Program-made: the position numbers and the translations under genes
Notes under the pieces: model-generated
What the model was told of the DNA's origin: nothing
Database searches by the model: none
Seen by the model: the letters and a program-made list of their open reading frames with translations, nothing else
Shown: in pieces, positions 13,301-22,552 of the stretch
Layout of the letters: each line of letters begins with the position of its first letter
Position numbering within the stretch: the stretch's first letter is position 1
Assembly (NCBI RefSeq): GCF_024139115.2
Contig: NC_085140.1
Location: forward strand, 22,474,035 to 22,538,034
Direction: 5' to 3'
Length of the DNA: 64,000 nucleotides
Source of the DNA: Armigeres subalbatus
Taxonomy: Eukaryota; Arthropoda; Insecta; Diptera; Culicidae

Positions 13301-15464
13301 GAATTGGATTTGGATATGAATTAGGTTTGAATTGCTATTGGATTGATTTGAATTGCATTTGAATTGATTTGGTTGGATTAGATTGGGTTTGGATGCGATT
13401 TGGATTTGGTTTGAATTTGAATTGAATGTGGATTGGATTAGATTTAAATATGAACTAGATTTGGAATGGGTTTAGATTGAAACTGGTTTGGATTTAGATT
13501 GGATAAGCATTGAATTTGGCTTGGGTTTGGATTTGATTTGGATTCGACTTTGGATTTAGATTGAAATTGGTTTGGCTTTAGATTGGATTCGGATTGAATT
13601 TGATTTGGATTGCCAAAATCTCGGAAATTGGGAGCAGTTTCTTGACTTCGTAAAATGTGTTATTCTCTAATCATTCATTCATTTGTTAGATCCTAATTAA
13701 AAAGCTGGCATAGATTTATGGGACAAAATAGTGCCAACAGTAAGAATCAAGATTGGTCTTTCGCGATCCACCGTTAATAAATCCACGACCCCCCTGGGGG
13801 TCGCAACCCACAGTTTGGGAACCCATGCCATAAACTCTAAGATACATTTATTCTAACACAAATCCTAAATGTACTCACATAATCATCGGCTGCACTTTGG
13901 AGACAATTTTCACGCACAGCCGCAGCGAGGCGGCTACTTCGTTGGAGGTCATGTTCTCTGCGTACACTGTCAACATCCGGATCAGCGAGAGCAAGAACTT
14001 TGGCAGATACACCCGCGTCGTTTCGTTGTAGATCTCCAGCGAAAGCGTCTCCAGTAGAAATTCCGTCAGATAGCACAACTCAACCGTACCGGGTGGACCG
14101 GCGTCTATTCGGATATTGTCCTTGATGTTGGTGAAGTTGATGCTGTTCGCCCTGCCACTGCCACCGTCACCGCCAGAAGATGTCCTCGAGTCTTTTTTCG
14201 CTGCTCCATCCCGGTAGAGGGTGGTCATATAGTTCCAGATGTATGAAGGATCGAACGTGGAAAACAGTACGTTGGCATTCTTTTGCACTTCCAGGTTTCC
14301 ATTGCACAATGAAATGGTACGGATGATGTCGCACAGCACGTCATCCAGTATGCGCTGGCCGATTTCGGCCTTGTCGAGCAATGAGATTAGTATTCTATAG
14401 GGGCTAAGATCTGGCGGGCTGGATGTGACACTGGCCCTAAGAATTAGTTTATATGCACTGATGAGAACCAGCTTTGAGTGAGTCTCAAAGTAGGTGTTTG
14501 GGTCGGTGGTTTCTCCATCGTGGCCGATGTCTTCCAAATGTTTCCCAAGACTGGTATCTGCGCCCAGAAGCCATGAATAGAGCCGACGGTTAAGCGACAT
14601 GTCTCGCCGCAAGATAGTATTGAGAGCAGTTTTTACTAGTTTTGTAACATCTCGTTGTGAGAGAATCATTGCATGCATTGGGAATGCCAAGAGCAGAAAC
14701 TCCAGAGTATTCCGCTGCACCAATATTACTGAATCGTTGAGACAGCTACACAAACCGGTTACCAGAAGTTCCACACTGCCTCCCATCAGTTGTTTCTGCT
14801 CCGAACAGGCTCGCTTTTTATCAAAATGTTCCAGCACGTAGCTGATTGCGGGCAGACGTACGGAAGCATTTGTGACTATGCATTCCCACAGGCAGGTGTA
14901 GAAGCATTCTGGTTTTACCGCGGCACAAACTTTGTCTAGCAGGGAACTGATTCGTTCGAAATGATCCTGTCCGGATTCTAGACCAGGGAATACACCACTC
15001 AGAAAACCACTGAGTGCAGGCCGCAGCTTTTCGCCCAGAGGAACAAAATACTTCTCATAAATGGAAAGCAGGGTGGGCCTCACGTTCATAGCTGAATAAC
15101 CCAGCAAGGGAAACAATCCCGCACTATAAATGAACAGCTCCGAAGCCAGTCGGTCTACCCCAATATTGCTGAATATCACATCGTACGATTCCAGAGCCTT
15201 GAGATGAACTCCGGACGGCAGTGCTGGATGCATACACTGTGCCAAACGTTTCGAAATTTTAATCCGCCTGGGAATTATCTGATACTGTGAGTTGGAGGAG
15301 ATGACCTTGTTTAGTTTCCCGAGTGCCGAGATCAGATCGGCCCACTCGCTCGAGTACTCGAAGTTCTTCAGTGCCTTATCGATGTTGGACATGTACACCC
15401 GATATTTGGATTGCTTCATCAAGTCGTACTCCTCCATTAATCCTGAGCCCGTGGCGGTGTCCAT
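4169..15464 (-). CDS. DOP1: DOP1 (Dopey) homologue, spliced, C-terminus incomplete
   Basis: Dopey proteins are large, peripheral, leucine-rich proteins that act with MON2 (and Neo1-type flippases in yeast) in endosome-to-Golgi recycling. The assignment rests on the conserved Dopey_N start (KYRVYMSNIDKALKNFEYS), the large central helical region, and C-terminal blocks such as RKAWRKDALDL, TTFRDLM and AQTGSLNIFTSKEQEYEQRA. Coding segments on the minus strand are 15,464-13,879; 10,687-5,960; 5,905-5,720; 5,655-5,508; 5,445-5,293; 5,232-5,037; (4,701-4,690, optional); 4,560-4,393; 4,310-4,169. All junctions are GT-AG and phases agree if a 2-nt shift at 9,670-9,673 is allowed, giving about 2,435 codons, close to human DOP1A. 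The start ATG (CAAAAATGG) lies 22 nt inside an exon whose acceptor is at 15,487, so an upstream non-coding exon is expected. Family certain; final residues missing. Confidence 0.93.
4393..4560 (-). CDS. DOP1: DOP1 coding exon 7
   Basis: Acceptor TCCTCCTGTTTCAG at 4,561. The peptide QHIRMLSGLDTAWVTNTNNG, then LETAKLLELGCVLPATILPH, ends in QFQM-like HFQM split by the donor AAAT|GTAGGT (4,392). Joining the last bases AT to the G of the next exon gives Met-Tyr-Arg-Trp, the conserved FQMYRW motif, which fixes both splice sites. Confidence 0.87.
4690..4701 (-). CDS. DOP1: Possible 12-nt DOP1 microexon
   Basis: GTCGCAATCGAG lies between a plausible acceptor (TTCAAACAG) and a near-consensus donor (GAG|GTAAGA). 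Its 12 nt preserve the frame between exons 6 and 7, adding four residues. The model also works without it, so it may be alternatively spliced or not an exon at all. Confidence 0.35.
5037..5232 (-). CDS. DOP1: DOP1 coding exon 6
   Basis: Acceptor GCATTTTGTAG at 5,233. The peptide EQLANSLRLPQVVPLIQSAV and later FRVLLLRMSADNVTSLWPII continues the conserved block. Donor TTTAG|GTAAGT at 5,036, phase 2. Confidence 0.9.
5293..5445 (-). CDS. DOP1: DOP1 coding exon 5
   Basis: Acceptor TTGTTTCTTTCAG at 5,446. The exon encodes NRLPLAQTGSLNIFTSKEQE followed by LLKRLAFVIFCSEVDQYHKY, the most diagnostic Dopey C-terminal block. Donor CAAG|GTAATA at 5,292. Confidence 0.92.
5508..5655 (-). CDS. DOP1: DOP1 coding exon 4
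   Basis: Acceptor CGTTCCAACAG, then YTRKAWRKDALDLLLDATFF and, at the end, TTFRDLM. Both blocks are among the most conserved in Dopey proteins. Donor GA|GTGCGT at 5,507, phase 1. Confidence 0.9.
5720..5905 (-). CDS. DOP1: DOP1 coding exon 3
   Basis: Sixty-two codons in phase 0, from acceptor TTACTTTTAG (5,906) to donor CAG|GTAAAA (5,719). The peptide ILASILAPLLDVVF...SLSTYQ fits the leucine-rich C-terminal part of the Dopey family. Confidence 0.88.
5960..10687 (-). CDS. DOP1: DOP1 coding exon 2 (central region), with an apparent frameshift
   Basis: The acceptor CAATCTACCAG precedes 10,687, and the first base completes the split codon from exon 1. The exon starts with a Ser/Lys-rich segment ending KKGKYSKKSKKSKSYTKLSD, then the helical body, including GWLKALTILAAFIGDLDTQL and a low-complexity Ser/Gly/Thr insert (about 8,050-8,750). 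The first part is open in one frame to a TAA at 9,651 and the rest in another frame from 9,676. No intron of normal size can bridge them, because the frames overlap by only about 30 bases. Donor TCG|GTAAAT at 5,959. Confidence 0.88.
10865..12770. repeat. Polypurine tract bounded by inverted AGGCTGAAA repeats
   Basis: About 1.4 kb is almost pure A/G on the plus strand (GAAGGAAGAA type). The left edge carries AAGCCGAAAG, AAGGCTAAAA and AAGCTGAAAT. The right edge has five to six inverted units of TTTCAGCCTT type (12,685-12,765). Because DOP1 is transcribed from the minus strand, its pre-mRNA here is polypyrimidine. Same layout as 2,946-3,571. A MITE interrupts it at 11,856-12,107. Confidence 0.7.
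11856..12107. mobile_element. 252-bp hAT-type MITE, family shared with 59,906-60,166
   Basis: Inverted termini ACAGATAAACAGACGTCTCA and its near-complement at 12,088-12,107, flanked by a perfect 8-bp duplication GGTAGAAG (11,848-11,855 and 12,108-12,115). The host sequence is the polypurine tract, so the insertion is younger than the tract. Confidence 0.75.
12795..13078 (-). mobile_element. Feilai-like tRNA-derived SINE, copy 1
   Basis: On the minus strand it starts with a tRNA-like head containing the pol III B box GGTTCGATTCC and ends in a (GAA)n tail. It is flanked by an 11-bp duplication GCTGCATACAT (12,784-12,794 and 13,079-13,089), and the first bases of the head are missing. Identity with Feilai of Aedes is from memory of that family. 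Confidence 0.85.
13135..13615. repeat. Degenerate ATTGGATTTG array
   Basis: About 480 bases are built from short T/G/A units of ATTGGATTTG and ATTTGAATTG type with no clean period. It lies inside the hAT-like element and the DOP1 intron. Confidence 0.75.
13879..15464 (-). CDS. DOP1: DOP1 coding exon 1 (Dopey N-terminal domain)
   Basis: Encodes about 528 residues of the Dopey_N domain, from MDTATGSGLMEEYDL to KVQPMI. The upstream acceptor is an excellent pyrimidine run ending in ACATAG at 15,487. A Met 18 codons further upstream in the same frame reads through that intron end, so I prefer ATG 15,464. The donor is AT|GTGAGT at 13,878, leaving two bases of a codon. Confidence 0.92.
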
Positions 15465-15670
15465 TTTTGCCTTCGGTGATCTCACCCTATGTAAAAAACG
15501 AAAAAAAAAAAACTTCAATTAGCAGTTGGTTGCAAATTTGACGGAAGTTGGATTGGGAAAATTTTACATTTTGCGTAATTTTTGAGGAAGCACCATTCAG
15601 ACAATTCAAAACAACAACCATCTCCCGAAGCAGATACTTCCTGAATGCCATTCATTCGTTGGTTTCGTTC

Positions 15671-15701
15671 CATCGATGCTCCCACCTCGAATGTATCGAT
15701 A
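15671..15701. promoter_or_regulatory. DRE-type motifs upstream of DOP1
   Basis: CATCGATG (15,671-15,678) and a perfect DRE core TATCGATA (15,694-15,701) lie about 200 bases upstream of the DOP1 start exon. DRE motifs are common in insect housekeeping promoters, which suits DOP1. The transcription start and the first non-coding exon could not be placed. Confidence 0.4.
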
Positions 15702-16118
15702 CAAGTGTAAAAGGTGATAATAGAAACAGACGCTAACAAGGCACTAATATATCACATGCAGCAACTGGGTATGATGATAGGTTATTGAATTAAAGTCTGT
15801 ATGACTCCATGCCGGTCTTATCGTGCTCGCGCCGAGATTGACGAACGTAAACAGCCATCGAGCACAATTTACACACGTGAGTCATTCCAATTTCCAAATG
15901 ATAATATTCGTAGTTGGGCGAGGTTTTGTTCGAACCCACTCAATTTCATTTCATCATCCGTTCGACACCCGACAGTGCCAATACAAGATTCCGTTATCAG
16001 TTGCACGTCGTCCGTGTGCGAAATTTGTGCTGCTCTAAGCAGCAACAGGTCTCAAAGCCGCATACAGATCCCACAGTGATGGCCACTGACCTTCGTTGGG
16101 ACGCATTGTGCGGTACGC

Positions 16119-16126
16119 TATCGATA
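16119..16126. promoter_or_regulatory. Second TATCGATA DRE motif
   Basis: A palindromic TATCGATA sits inside GTACGCTATCGATAGTACC, itself a nearly perfect palindrome. Together with the motif at 15,694 it suggests that the DOP1 promoter lies between about 15,690 and 16,200 on the minus strand. Confidence 0.3.
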
Positions 16127-16129
16127 GTA

Positions 16130-18100
16130 CCAAAATGGAAAGACATGATTATTTGTGATGTAACTGTTTTTGCTGAGTAGCTGCGAATAGAAGATTGCTG
16201 ATAACACTACCTGCGTGAAGATTCGCCAAACAGTAGAGTGTAGGTATGCCAAACCGGGTAATCTTTTAAACCAGAAAAGCATTATGGCGTTACCCTAATT
16301 ATTTTTTTCGTAAAACATATTTAATGTATATGTAGGGTATATGGCTCAAACCTTAGCATATTATGCTGTGGTTGAGCATATTTATTGTTGATCATCAGCA
16401 TACATTTGAGCTCTAGCCAATATTATACCATCAGGCGGCTTGTCTACTTTTGGTTGTTGCTCCAAGTAGTAAAAACAACGATAATTGGCCACAATTTCTT
16501 ATTTAAGCCATAAAAAGTGTCAAGCAAAATGGATAAAACTTTGGCTAATTTTCCCAATATTGGCTCTATTAGTGGATGCTGTTTTCAGCCCACTTGGGAT
16601 AAGCGGCTGCTGATTTCGAACATACAGGAACATACGAAAGATAAAGATGGGTTGCTATTTGGTTGGTTGCAATTTTACTTACGTTGAACAAAGGCAGCAT
16701 GCAAACAAAAGCAGAAAATCAAAATACCTGCTCTCGTGGAGCGATGCTCTCGAGAGATTTTTGTTCCCAAAACGTAAACAATGCGTTAGGTGGGAATGCC
16801 GCAAAAAACGCACCAACGGAGAAATTCAATTGTAAACTTTATTTTAGACAATTACTTGCTTATTATTTGTCATGAACAGCTAGAACTCTGCCTCCTTTCT
16901 GTTATTATTACGTCCAGATACATGCTTATCCAGATATATGCTTATTTTCGACCCGGTATACATTAATGTTTTTAGTTTAGTAGGCGCGTCTGGCACCACT
17001 CCTCTCTATATCGATCAGCTGTTGTGAATCCTCTCAACACTCTCACGTGTTGCAACTTCCCGAGTAAAACAAAAACGCTTTTCCCATACCATATTTCAGA
17101 TCAAATACTTTTTGCAAGCGAATTATCTGAATTATGATTAAATAATTAGACTAAAAACTATCCGCATGAAACGATCTTTAAAGCTCTTCGAATAGAATAA
17201 GTGATCCTGGCCCATTATATCATCGGATTATTATATGAGCAAATGTCAATATATTCGAGTTATTTTCGTCGGGTTATCGTTAGGAATGTTTTGATTTTCG
17301 ATTTTCTCCTGCTGCTATGAATCAAAATCGCATGCCGCTATTCGGCAACGGGTGCCCCCAACATTGTCCAAAAAAGTTTTGGTTAATCGTGTCGCTATGC
17401 TAATGGAAATTGTGTAATAAATACGTTAGCTAACATAGTGTTATTGTTATCCGTTCATCTGATGTGCGAAAATAGGTAAGTTCATTCAGAAAATTCCTTT
17501 ATTGGGCAGAATAAAAAAATCTTGAACAGCCTGCCTGCTTAAGTCGATCAAACATGGCTGCTAAAAAACCATGTCAAAGTGATTTTCCACGCAAGTTTAT
17601 TGCGTTTATCAGCAGAAAAAGTGCGGGAATCTAGTGTAGTGTAACTAAAATGTGCTCGATACACTTTTTTAAAGCAGCGATGATAAATATTTCCCAGCAA
17701 AACGAAATGTCATCGCTAAATGATTGATTTATGTGCGTGATGAGCCAACATTTTATCCTATGCCAACATTACCTCCGGTAACCCTATGTTTATCGTACAA
17801 TGTACATTGTGAGAATTCACAAAAACGATATGTGAAAATGTTATCTCTTGAAAGAAATTAGGCATCAACTAAGCCGAGAGAGTTTGTTTAAGGGATTATA
17901 GATGGATCGGATTTGTTTAGAACACATTTTGTTCAACTTACTTTTCCAAGTTGTCGTTTACTAACGGCGATGTCGCGAGCCGGGTAGTGCCTTGCCTATT
18001 GCGGAAAATGTCGATCGTGTCCGTTTCTGTGCACAACGTGCTGAGGCATATTCTTTTTTGACGTGTGTTATGTTTGTTTTCTAAAAAAACTACTTTACCC
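16130..18100. other. Intergenic region between DOP1 and the 18.1-kb fragment
   Basis: AT-rich sequence without a convincing exon. GCCAATATTA-like and TTGCCTATTGCGG stretches stand out slightly, but no repeat termini or reading frame could be supported. Confidence 0.4.
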
Positions 18101-18103
18101 AAA

Positions 18104-18334
18104 AATGTCGGCTTACGATACTTTAGAAGGTAATGAAGATGCCACTGCCAGACGCCGAGTTTTGTTCAAATCCAAGGATCAATCATTTAGGCACAGCATT
18201 TAGGCGTCTCTTTGACTCTGATCTGGAGGCAACTTTAACGCCGGAGTATTTCGCCAGAGAGAACAAGTAAGACAACGTATTACAAGCATTCAATGCAATT
18301 TGCAAGACATTACATTCGAGTTTTCTCCAAACAA
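18104..18334 (+). pseudogene. Decayed coding fragment of unknown identity
   Basis: An ATG in good context (CCAAAAATGTCG, ATG at 18,104) opens MSAYDTLEGNEDATARRRVL and stops at 18,202. The following bases read FRRLFDSDLEATLTPEYFAR in another frame. The two frames are separated by a near-duplication in which CATTTAGGC occurs twice 13 bp apart (18,184 and 18,197); without it they would join. After ENK comes a donor-like AA|GTAAGA. Codon content looks coding, but the family is not recognised. It could be a broken first exon or a gene relic cut by the pogo-like element that starts at 18,343. Confidence 0.35.
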
Positions 18335-18822
18335 CAAGGAGTACCGTCAAACGGGGTGACTTGCAACACATGGGTTTTCCACAAGTTTTCCAACAAAAAT
18401 ATACCCAAACATCGACCTATGTCGTCACGCATCCCTAGTTTACATAGTATTTGTTGTGCCTAGTTGGTATTTAGGTGAAAATATAACTCACTGTTGTTTT
18501 TTTGTATTATTTTGTGAATCTGTTTCGTTAATGGAAAGTCGAACGTCGAAAATCTTAAGTTCGTGTAGCAAATTGAAAATAATTTCACTAAAATCGATGC
18601 CCTCTCCAGTTACCGTACCTAATTAGGTATGTAATTCCGCAAAAACTATAAAATAATAAAATTGTTTGTTTTTGAAATATCAACTTTTTTGAAAATTGCC
18701 CCCCCGCGGGGTGACTTGCAACAGCTGATACACGATAGTTTATTTTCCAAAAACTGCTGATTCAGTTTTAAAAAAAAAAATTTTTTCAAACTAGCATTGA
18801 TTTTATGTTACAGAATTCCTTT

Positions 18823-19175
18823 ATCATGCCACGAAACTACAAGAAACTTGTAGGAAGTCGCATGTAAGCTAATTTTTCAAAGAAAACTTTGATGAAGGCA
18901 GCGGTAGAAGTTAAAAAACAAATTGTTTATCCGGGAAGCCGCTTGGTGGTACGATTTGTCCCCACAACAATTTTACATGATCCTAATACAGAAAACAGTA
19001 AAACTAAGACTAACGGTGGTCAAGCAGTGTTGTATCTCCAAGAAGATCCAACACTTGTGGATGTTTTACTGCTTGCTGCGAAAATGCCTTTTCAAAATAA
19101 TGATCTTAACATAATCGTGGTAATTTGGATGGCGGGGAAAGAAAGGAAAACCGTTTTAAAAACAACTAACCAGGG
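18823..19175 (+). pseudogene. Pogo-type transposase N-terminus (HTH_psq relic)
   Basis: MPRNYKKLVGSR at 18,823 is the typical opening of pogo/Tigger-like transposases, but a TAA follows after 13 codons. Downstream in the same frame, FSKKTLMKAAVEVKK, VPTTILHD and a GGQAVL...LVDVLLLAAKM stretch match the order of the pipsqueak helix-turn-helix and the start of the CENP-B-type domain. The DDE domain is absent, replaced by the foldback element. Non-functional. Confidence 0.6.
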
Positions 19176-19184
19176 AATGGTGAT

Positions 19185-19903
19185 GGTGCACACTAGACTG
19201 ACCCAGGAAACAAAAAGTTGTCTAATTCCACGGGGCACCCCCCAGGATTGTGTCTTTGGGTGAGAAAATCAATCTCTGAAAATTTCAGCTCAATCGCTTG
19301 CTGCATAAGCTGGCGCATTTGATTTGAAGTTTGTATGGAGATTTCAGCCAAAATGTATAGGAAAATACACCTCCGTCACTCATTCGATCTGGAAATTGGT
19401 TCTGATTGCTCGATTGACCTCAGAATTGCAAAAACGGCAGTTGGTATGCTACAGAACAATTTCACAGAACATTGTATGATGATTAAATGAACTTTTATAT
19501 AGGTTTCGGCTGATGCGATTCGATCAAAAAACCCAAAAATACACAAATCAGCTTCTAATAAATCAGCCGAAAATTATATAAAAGTTCATTTGATCATCTT
19601 GCAATGTTCTGTGAAATTGTTCTGTAGCATACCAACTGCCGTTCTTGCAATTTGAGGTCAATCGAGCAATCAGAACCAATTTCCAGATCGAATGAGTGAC
19701 GGAGGTGTATTTTCCTATACATTTTGGCTGAAATCCCCATACAAACTTCAAATCAAATGCGCCAGCTTATGCAACAAGCGATTGAGCTGAAATTTTCAGA
19801 GATTGATTTTCTCACCCAAATACACAATTCTGGGGGGTGCCCCGTGGAATTCGACAACATTTTTTCTCCCCATAGTAATCTGGGCCAGTCTAGTGCACAC
19901 CAT
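19185..19903. mobile_element. Long foldback element with arms of about 330 bp
   Basis: The left arm (about 19,185-19,510) and right arm (about 19,560-19,903) are inverted near-copies. Examples are GGTGCACACTAGACTG and CAGTCTAGTGCACACC at the outer ends, and GGGGCACCCCCCAG-type and GCGCCAGCTTATGC-type blocks further in. The central loop is about 50 bases. Transcription through it would give a long hairpin RNA. Confidence 0.8.
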
Positions 19904-20340
19904 TCTTAAACCGACATAAAGCACTTTCAAAACGGAGACTTAAAAATATCAATCGATCCGTTAAATCGTAAAAAAAATCGGAATGAAGGGAGGGGGATCC
20001 CTCAAGTAAGGCCCCTGCATTGACAGTGTTGAAGAATGACCCAGGATGAAAAATAACTATAATTAAGTTGTTCTAAAACATGTTAGGATTGAATTCGATG
20101 AAGTGTTGCAAGTCACCCCGCAGTAGGGGTGGCTTGCAACACCCATCATTTTGATATTATTTTCATATTTTTATTATTTTTATATGTCTCATTATATGTC
20201 TAATCACTGAAATTAGGACATATTAAAAGTATCATATACTAGCAGAATTAAAAAATCCTTTGAATTCAGAATTATTGAGAGAGAAACTTGAAAAATGTTG
20301 CAAGTCACCCCGTTTGACGGTACACAACCATCATAGGTAT

Positions 20341-20462
20341 AGGGCACTGCACGGACTGTTTTGTCCCTTTCTCGCTGCAAAGAAATTAGAAAACAACAAG
20401 GCCAGTAAACGTCAAAATTTATGAGGAACGAAAAAGAAAGAGATGTTTCTGTGCAGTGCCCT
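20341..20462. mobile_element. 122-bp MITE with AGGGCACTGCAC termini
   Basis: Perfect 12-bp inverted termini AGGGCACTGCAC / GTGCAGTGCCCT, flanked by ATAGGTAT and ATAGGTAG (7 of 8 bases). An 8-bp duplication suggests hAT. It lies just outside the pogo-like element. Confidence 0.7.
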
Positions 20463-20935
20463 ATAGGTAGGTAATGCAACTTGCTTGGCTAGAGATTACC
20501 GTCGCTATGGCTGCTGTTAGTATGGAAGCATAAGTTAGGCGCGGCATTTCAGGAATACAACGGATAGTACAGTACGGTGATAACCTTCTGTTGTATATGA
20601 ACCTAGTACAACAGTTGAAATTTATATGATCAATTACACTCTCCTTCTGAGAGTTTGTGCATGTATGCCTTCAAAGAGACTATGAATATATATTACTAGA
20701 GCTCAGTTGAGTCTAGTGCATGAAGCAGACAAAACGTGTTTTAAAGTTATTCCGAAATTCTTAAATTACCATTCTACCTAATCCTAAGTACAGTTAAAAT
20801 AATTTAATTAAAAATAGTTTTAAGTACAAAACACCTTCATTCCAGAGACGGCAATGCGTAAACGAGCAGAAGTGTATTATGACTTATCAAAAGAAACATG
20901 AGTATTACTAGTTTACAATCTGAGAAGTAAACACG

Positions 20936-21255
20936 GTTGTTTCATAAGGGCCAATGTCACAAACGTAAACAATGCCTTTTCCTGCAAATTCCTTAACAGT
21001 TAGGACCGCTCCCAGCTAACAACCACTTCCCTAGTAACATTTTGGTTTTATGCTAGTTTTATAACACTCTTAAAGAGTAAATTATGGTCTTCAAGAGCGT
21101 TATAAAACTTAAAATGTTACTTTGGTTGGAACTGGTGGCGCTTCGCGCCTTCTTTCGAACGGAAGTGTAAAATACCGCCAGAAGTCTCTAATCTTCCTGA
21201 AATCAGCAGAAGAAGTCAATGTTTACGTTTGCGACTATCGCCCTTTTGAAACAAC
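20936..21255. mobile_element. 320-bp MITE with TTGTTTCA...GGGC termini
   Basis: Inverted termini of about 40 bases: GTTGTTTCATAAGGGCCAAT at the left, and on the reverse strand of the right end GTTGTTTCAAAAGGGCGATA. Both continue into CAAACGTAAACA. Inside, 21,028-21,121 forms a second hairpin (AGTAACATTTTGG...TTAAAATGTTACT). No coding capacity. Confidence 0.65.
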
Positions 21256-22089
21256 AATGTCGAAATATTATATGCTATGCCAAACCAAAGAAGACCCATA
21301 GTCGATAATCTGCTGCAAGACAGAAATGATGACCCCAATCGTTGACTTCCTCGGCGAAATCGCACCTTTTACTAACAAGGTCACAAACCTACGATTAATA
21401 CTAAACAATCATCTTTCCTGAACCTATCAGGTTAACGTGATAAAGTCATACAACTTCTCGAGGACATTTCGTCGTTTCACTTCAGTGCACTCATTTCCGA
21501 CGAGACAGTGGTAATGCCCATATTTACCTACTGCGTCACCATCTATGTATGTACTGCTGTCGACTAGCTTGGATTAACAGTAAGCCTGAAATGTCGACTG
21601 TATCGTTGCTTTAAATCTCCGGTACCGTTCTGTACCCTTATTCCGTTCACCTAAGACAATGCGCGATGTCTAAAAACTCTAAAAAGTAGCCGTTAAGTAT
21701 TTTGAAGCTGCAATTTCACTACACAGTGTCATTTTCTATATACAATTAAAAATAAAATATATTGGGATGCATTCATAGACTTAGGTTCCAATGATGAAAA
21801 CAAACTTGATTAATTCTGTGTTCCTAATTCCAATCATCTGAAATGGGATTGTTCCTAATTCCGTTCATTCATGTTTCTAATTCCAATTACCCGCAAGACA
21901 TTTGATTTCTTAGAGATGCTAATACCAGACATCATTTTACTCATAAATTCATTTTTTCATTTATTATTATTGCAAATAAAAAGCTTAAAATGTTATTTTC
22001 TTCCAAATTCAAAATACAATGAATAAAACTTCCTTAGTTTAGCCAAGTTGGTTGTTTTTTCGTTTGTTTCACTTACCATTCAAGATATA
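21256..22089. other. Intergenic stretch without recognised features
   Basis: AT-rich; several CCTAATTCC-type near-repeats at 21,830-21,895, otherwise nothing that can be named. Confidence 0.4.
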
Positions 22090-22340
22090 TTCAACACTAG
22101 CAGACCCGACGAATTTCATTTCGCCTAAAATTGATTTATTCTCTGATAAATTCTCGAGTTATGAAGAAATTTATGTATCATTTGTATGGGAGCCCCCCTT
22201 TCCAAAGGAGGGGAGGGGGGTCTCGAACCATCTTACGAACCTTCCTCGGCCTCAAAAACTTCATACAAATGTTCACGCCGATCGGTTCAGTAGTTTCGAC
22301 AGTAGTTTCGGTTCAGACAGACAGAAATTCATTTTAATGT
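22090..22340 (+). repeat. Widespread arthropod-type repeat with CAGACAGACAGAAAT tail
   Basis: The order TTCTCGAGTTATGAAG, GGAGCCCCCCTTTCC, GGGGTCTCGAACCATC, CCGATCGGTTCAGTAGTTT and finally CAGACAGACAGAAATTCATT is a pattern I know from many mosquito intergenic sequences. Its superfamily is not established here. Confidence 0.6.
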
Positions 22341-22552
22341 CTGTTCCATTTTCCATCTCACTGAACATATATTCATTTCATCGCAAAACAAAGAAATACA
22401 GCACAAATCTCGTCGCTTCTTTTTACTGACAAGCGTGCTCACTGGTGAAAAAAAATCACAAAAATAAGAAACAAACTAAATTCTTTTTCATCGCTTTGTT
22501 TTTGATGGGATGGAAATAGGAGCTATGGGATGAAGTGCCGAACCGTTCCCAC
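22341..22552 (-). mobile_element. MITE related to 26,330-26,501, inverted orientation
   Basis: Its right end GATGAAGTGCCGAACCGTTCCC is the complement of the left end of the 26.3-kb copy. TCGCTTTGTTTTTGATGGGA and ATTTCATCGCAAAACAAAGA are shared in the opposite orientation. The left end is poorly preserved. Confidence 0.55.

Larger units (their letters stand above)
10789..13827. mobile_element. 3.0-kb hAT-like element in DOP1 intron 1
   Basis: The ends are inverted (CAGAGGTTCCCA at the left; TGGGAACCCATG at the right, which reads CATGGGTTCCCA in reverse). They are flanked by near-identical 8-bp duplications, CCATAGAC (10,781-10,788) and CCATAAAC (13,828-13,835). The subterminal GGGTCGCAACCCACAG is typical of hAT termini. 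An 8-bp duplication is the hAT hallmark. The interior has no transposase and consists of a polypurine tract, a MITE, a SINE and a TTGGAT array. Confidence 0.7.
18343..20324 (+). mobile_element. Pogo-like DNA transposon relic
   Basis: The termini are inverted over at least 25 bases: CCGTCAAACGGGGTGACTTG at the left and its complement at the right, next to TA on both sides. Second, inner copies of the GGGGTGACTTGCAACA motif occur at about 18,706 and 20,103. TA duplication plus a pipsqueak-type transposase remnant at 18,823 support the pogo superfamily. A foldback element (about 19,185-19,903) has inserted into it. Confidence 0.75.

Noticed and set aside
22052..22429. 125-codon plus-strand frame
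   Set aside because: Covers a widespread repeat and a MITE; no conserved protein.
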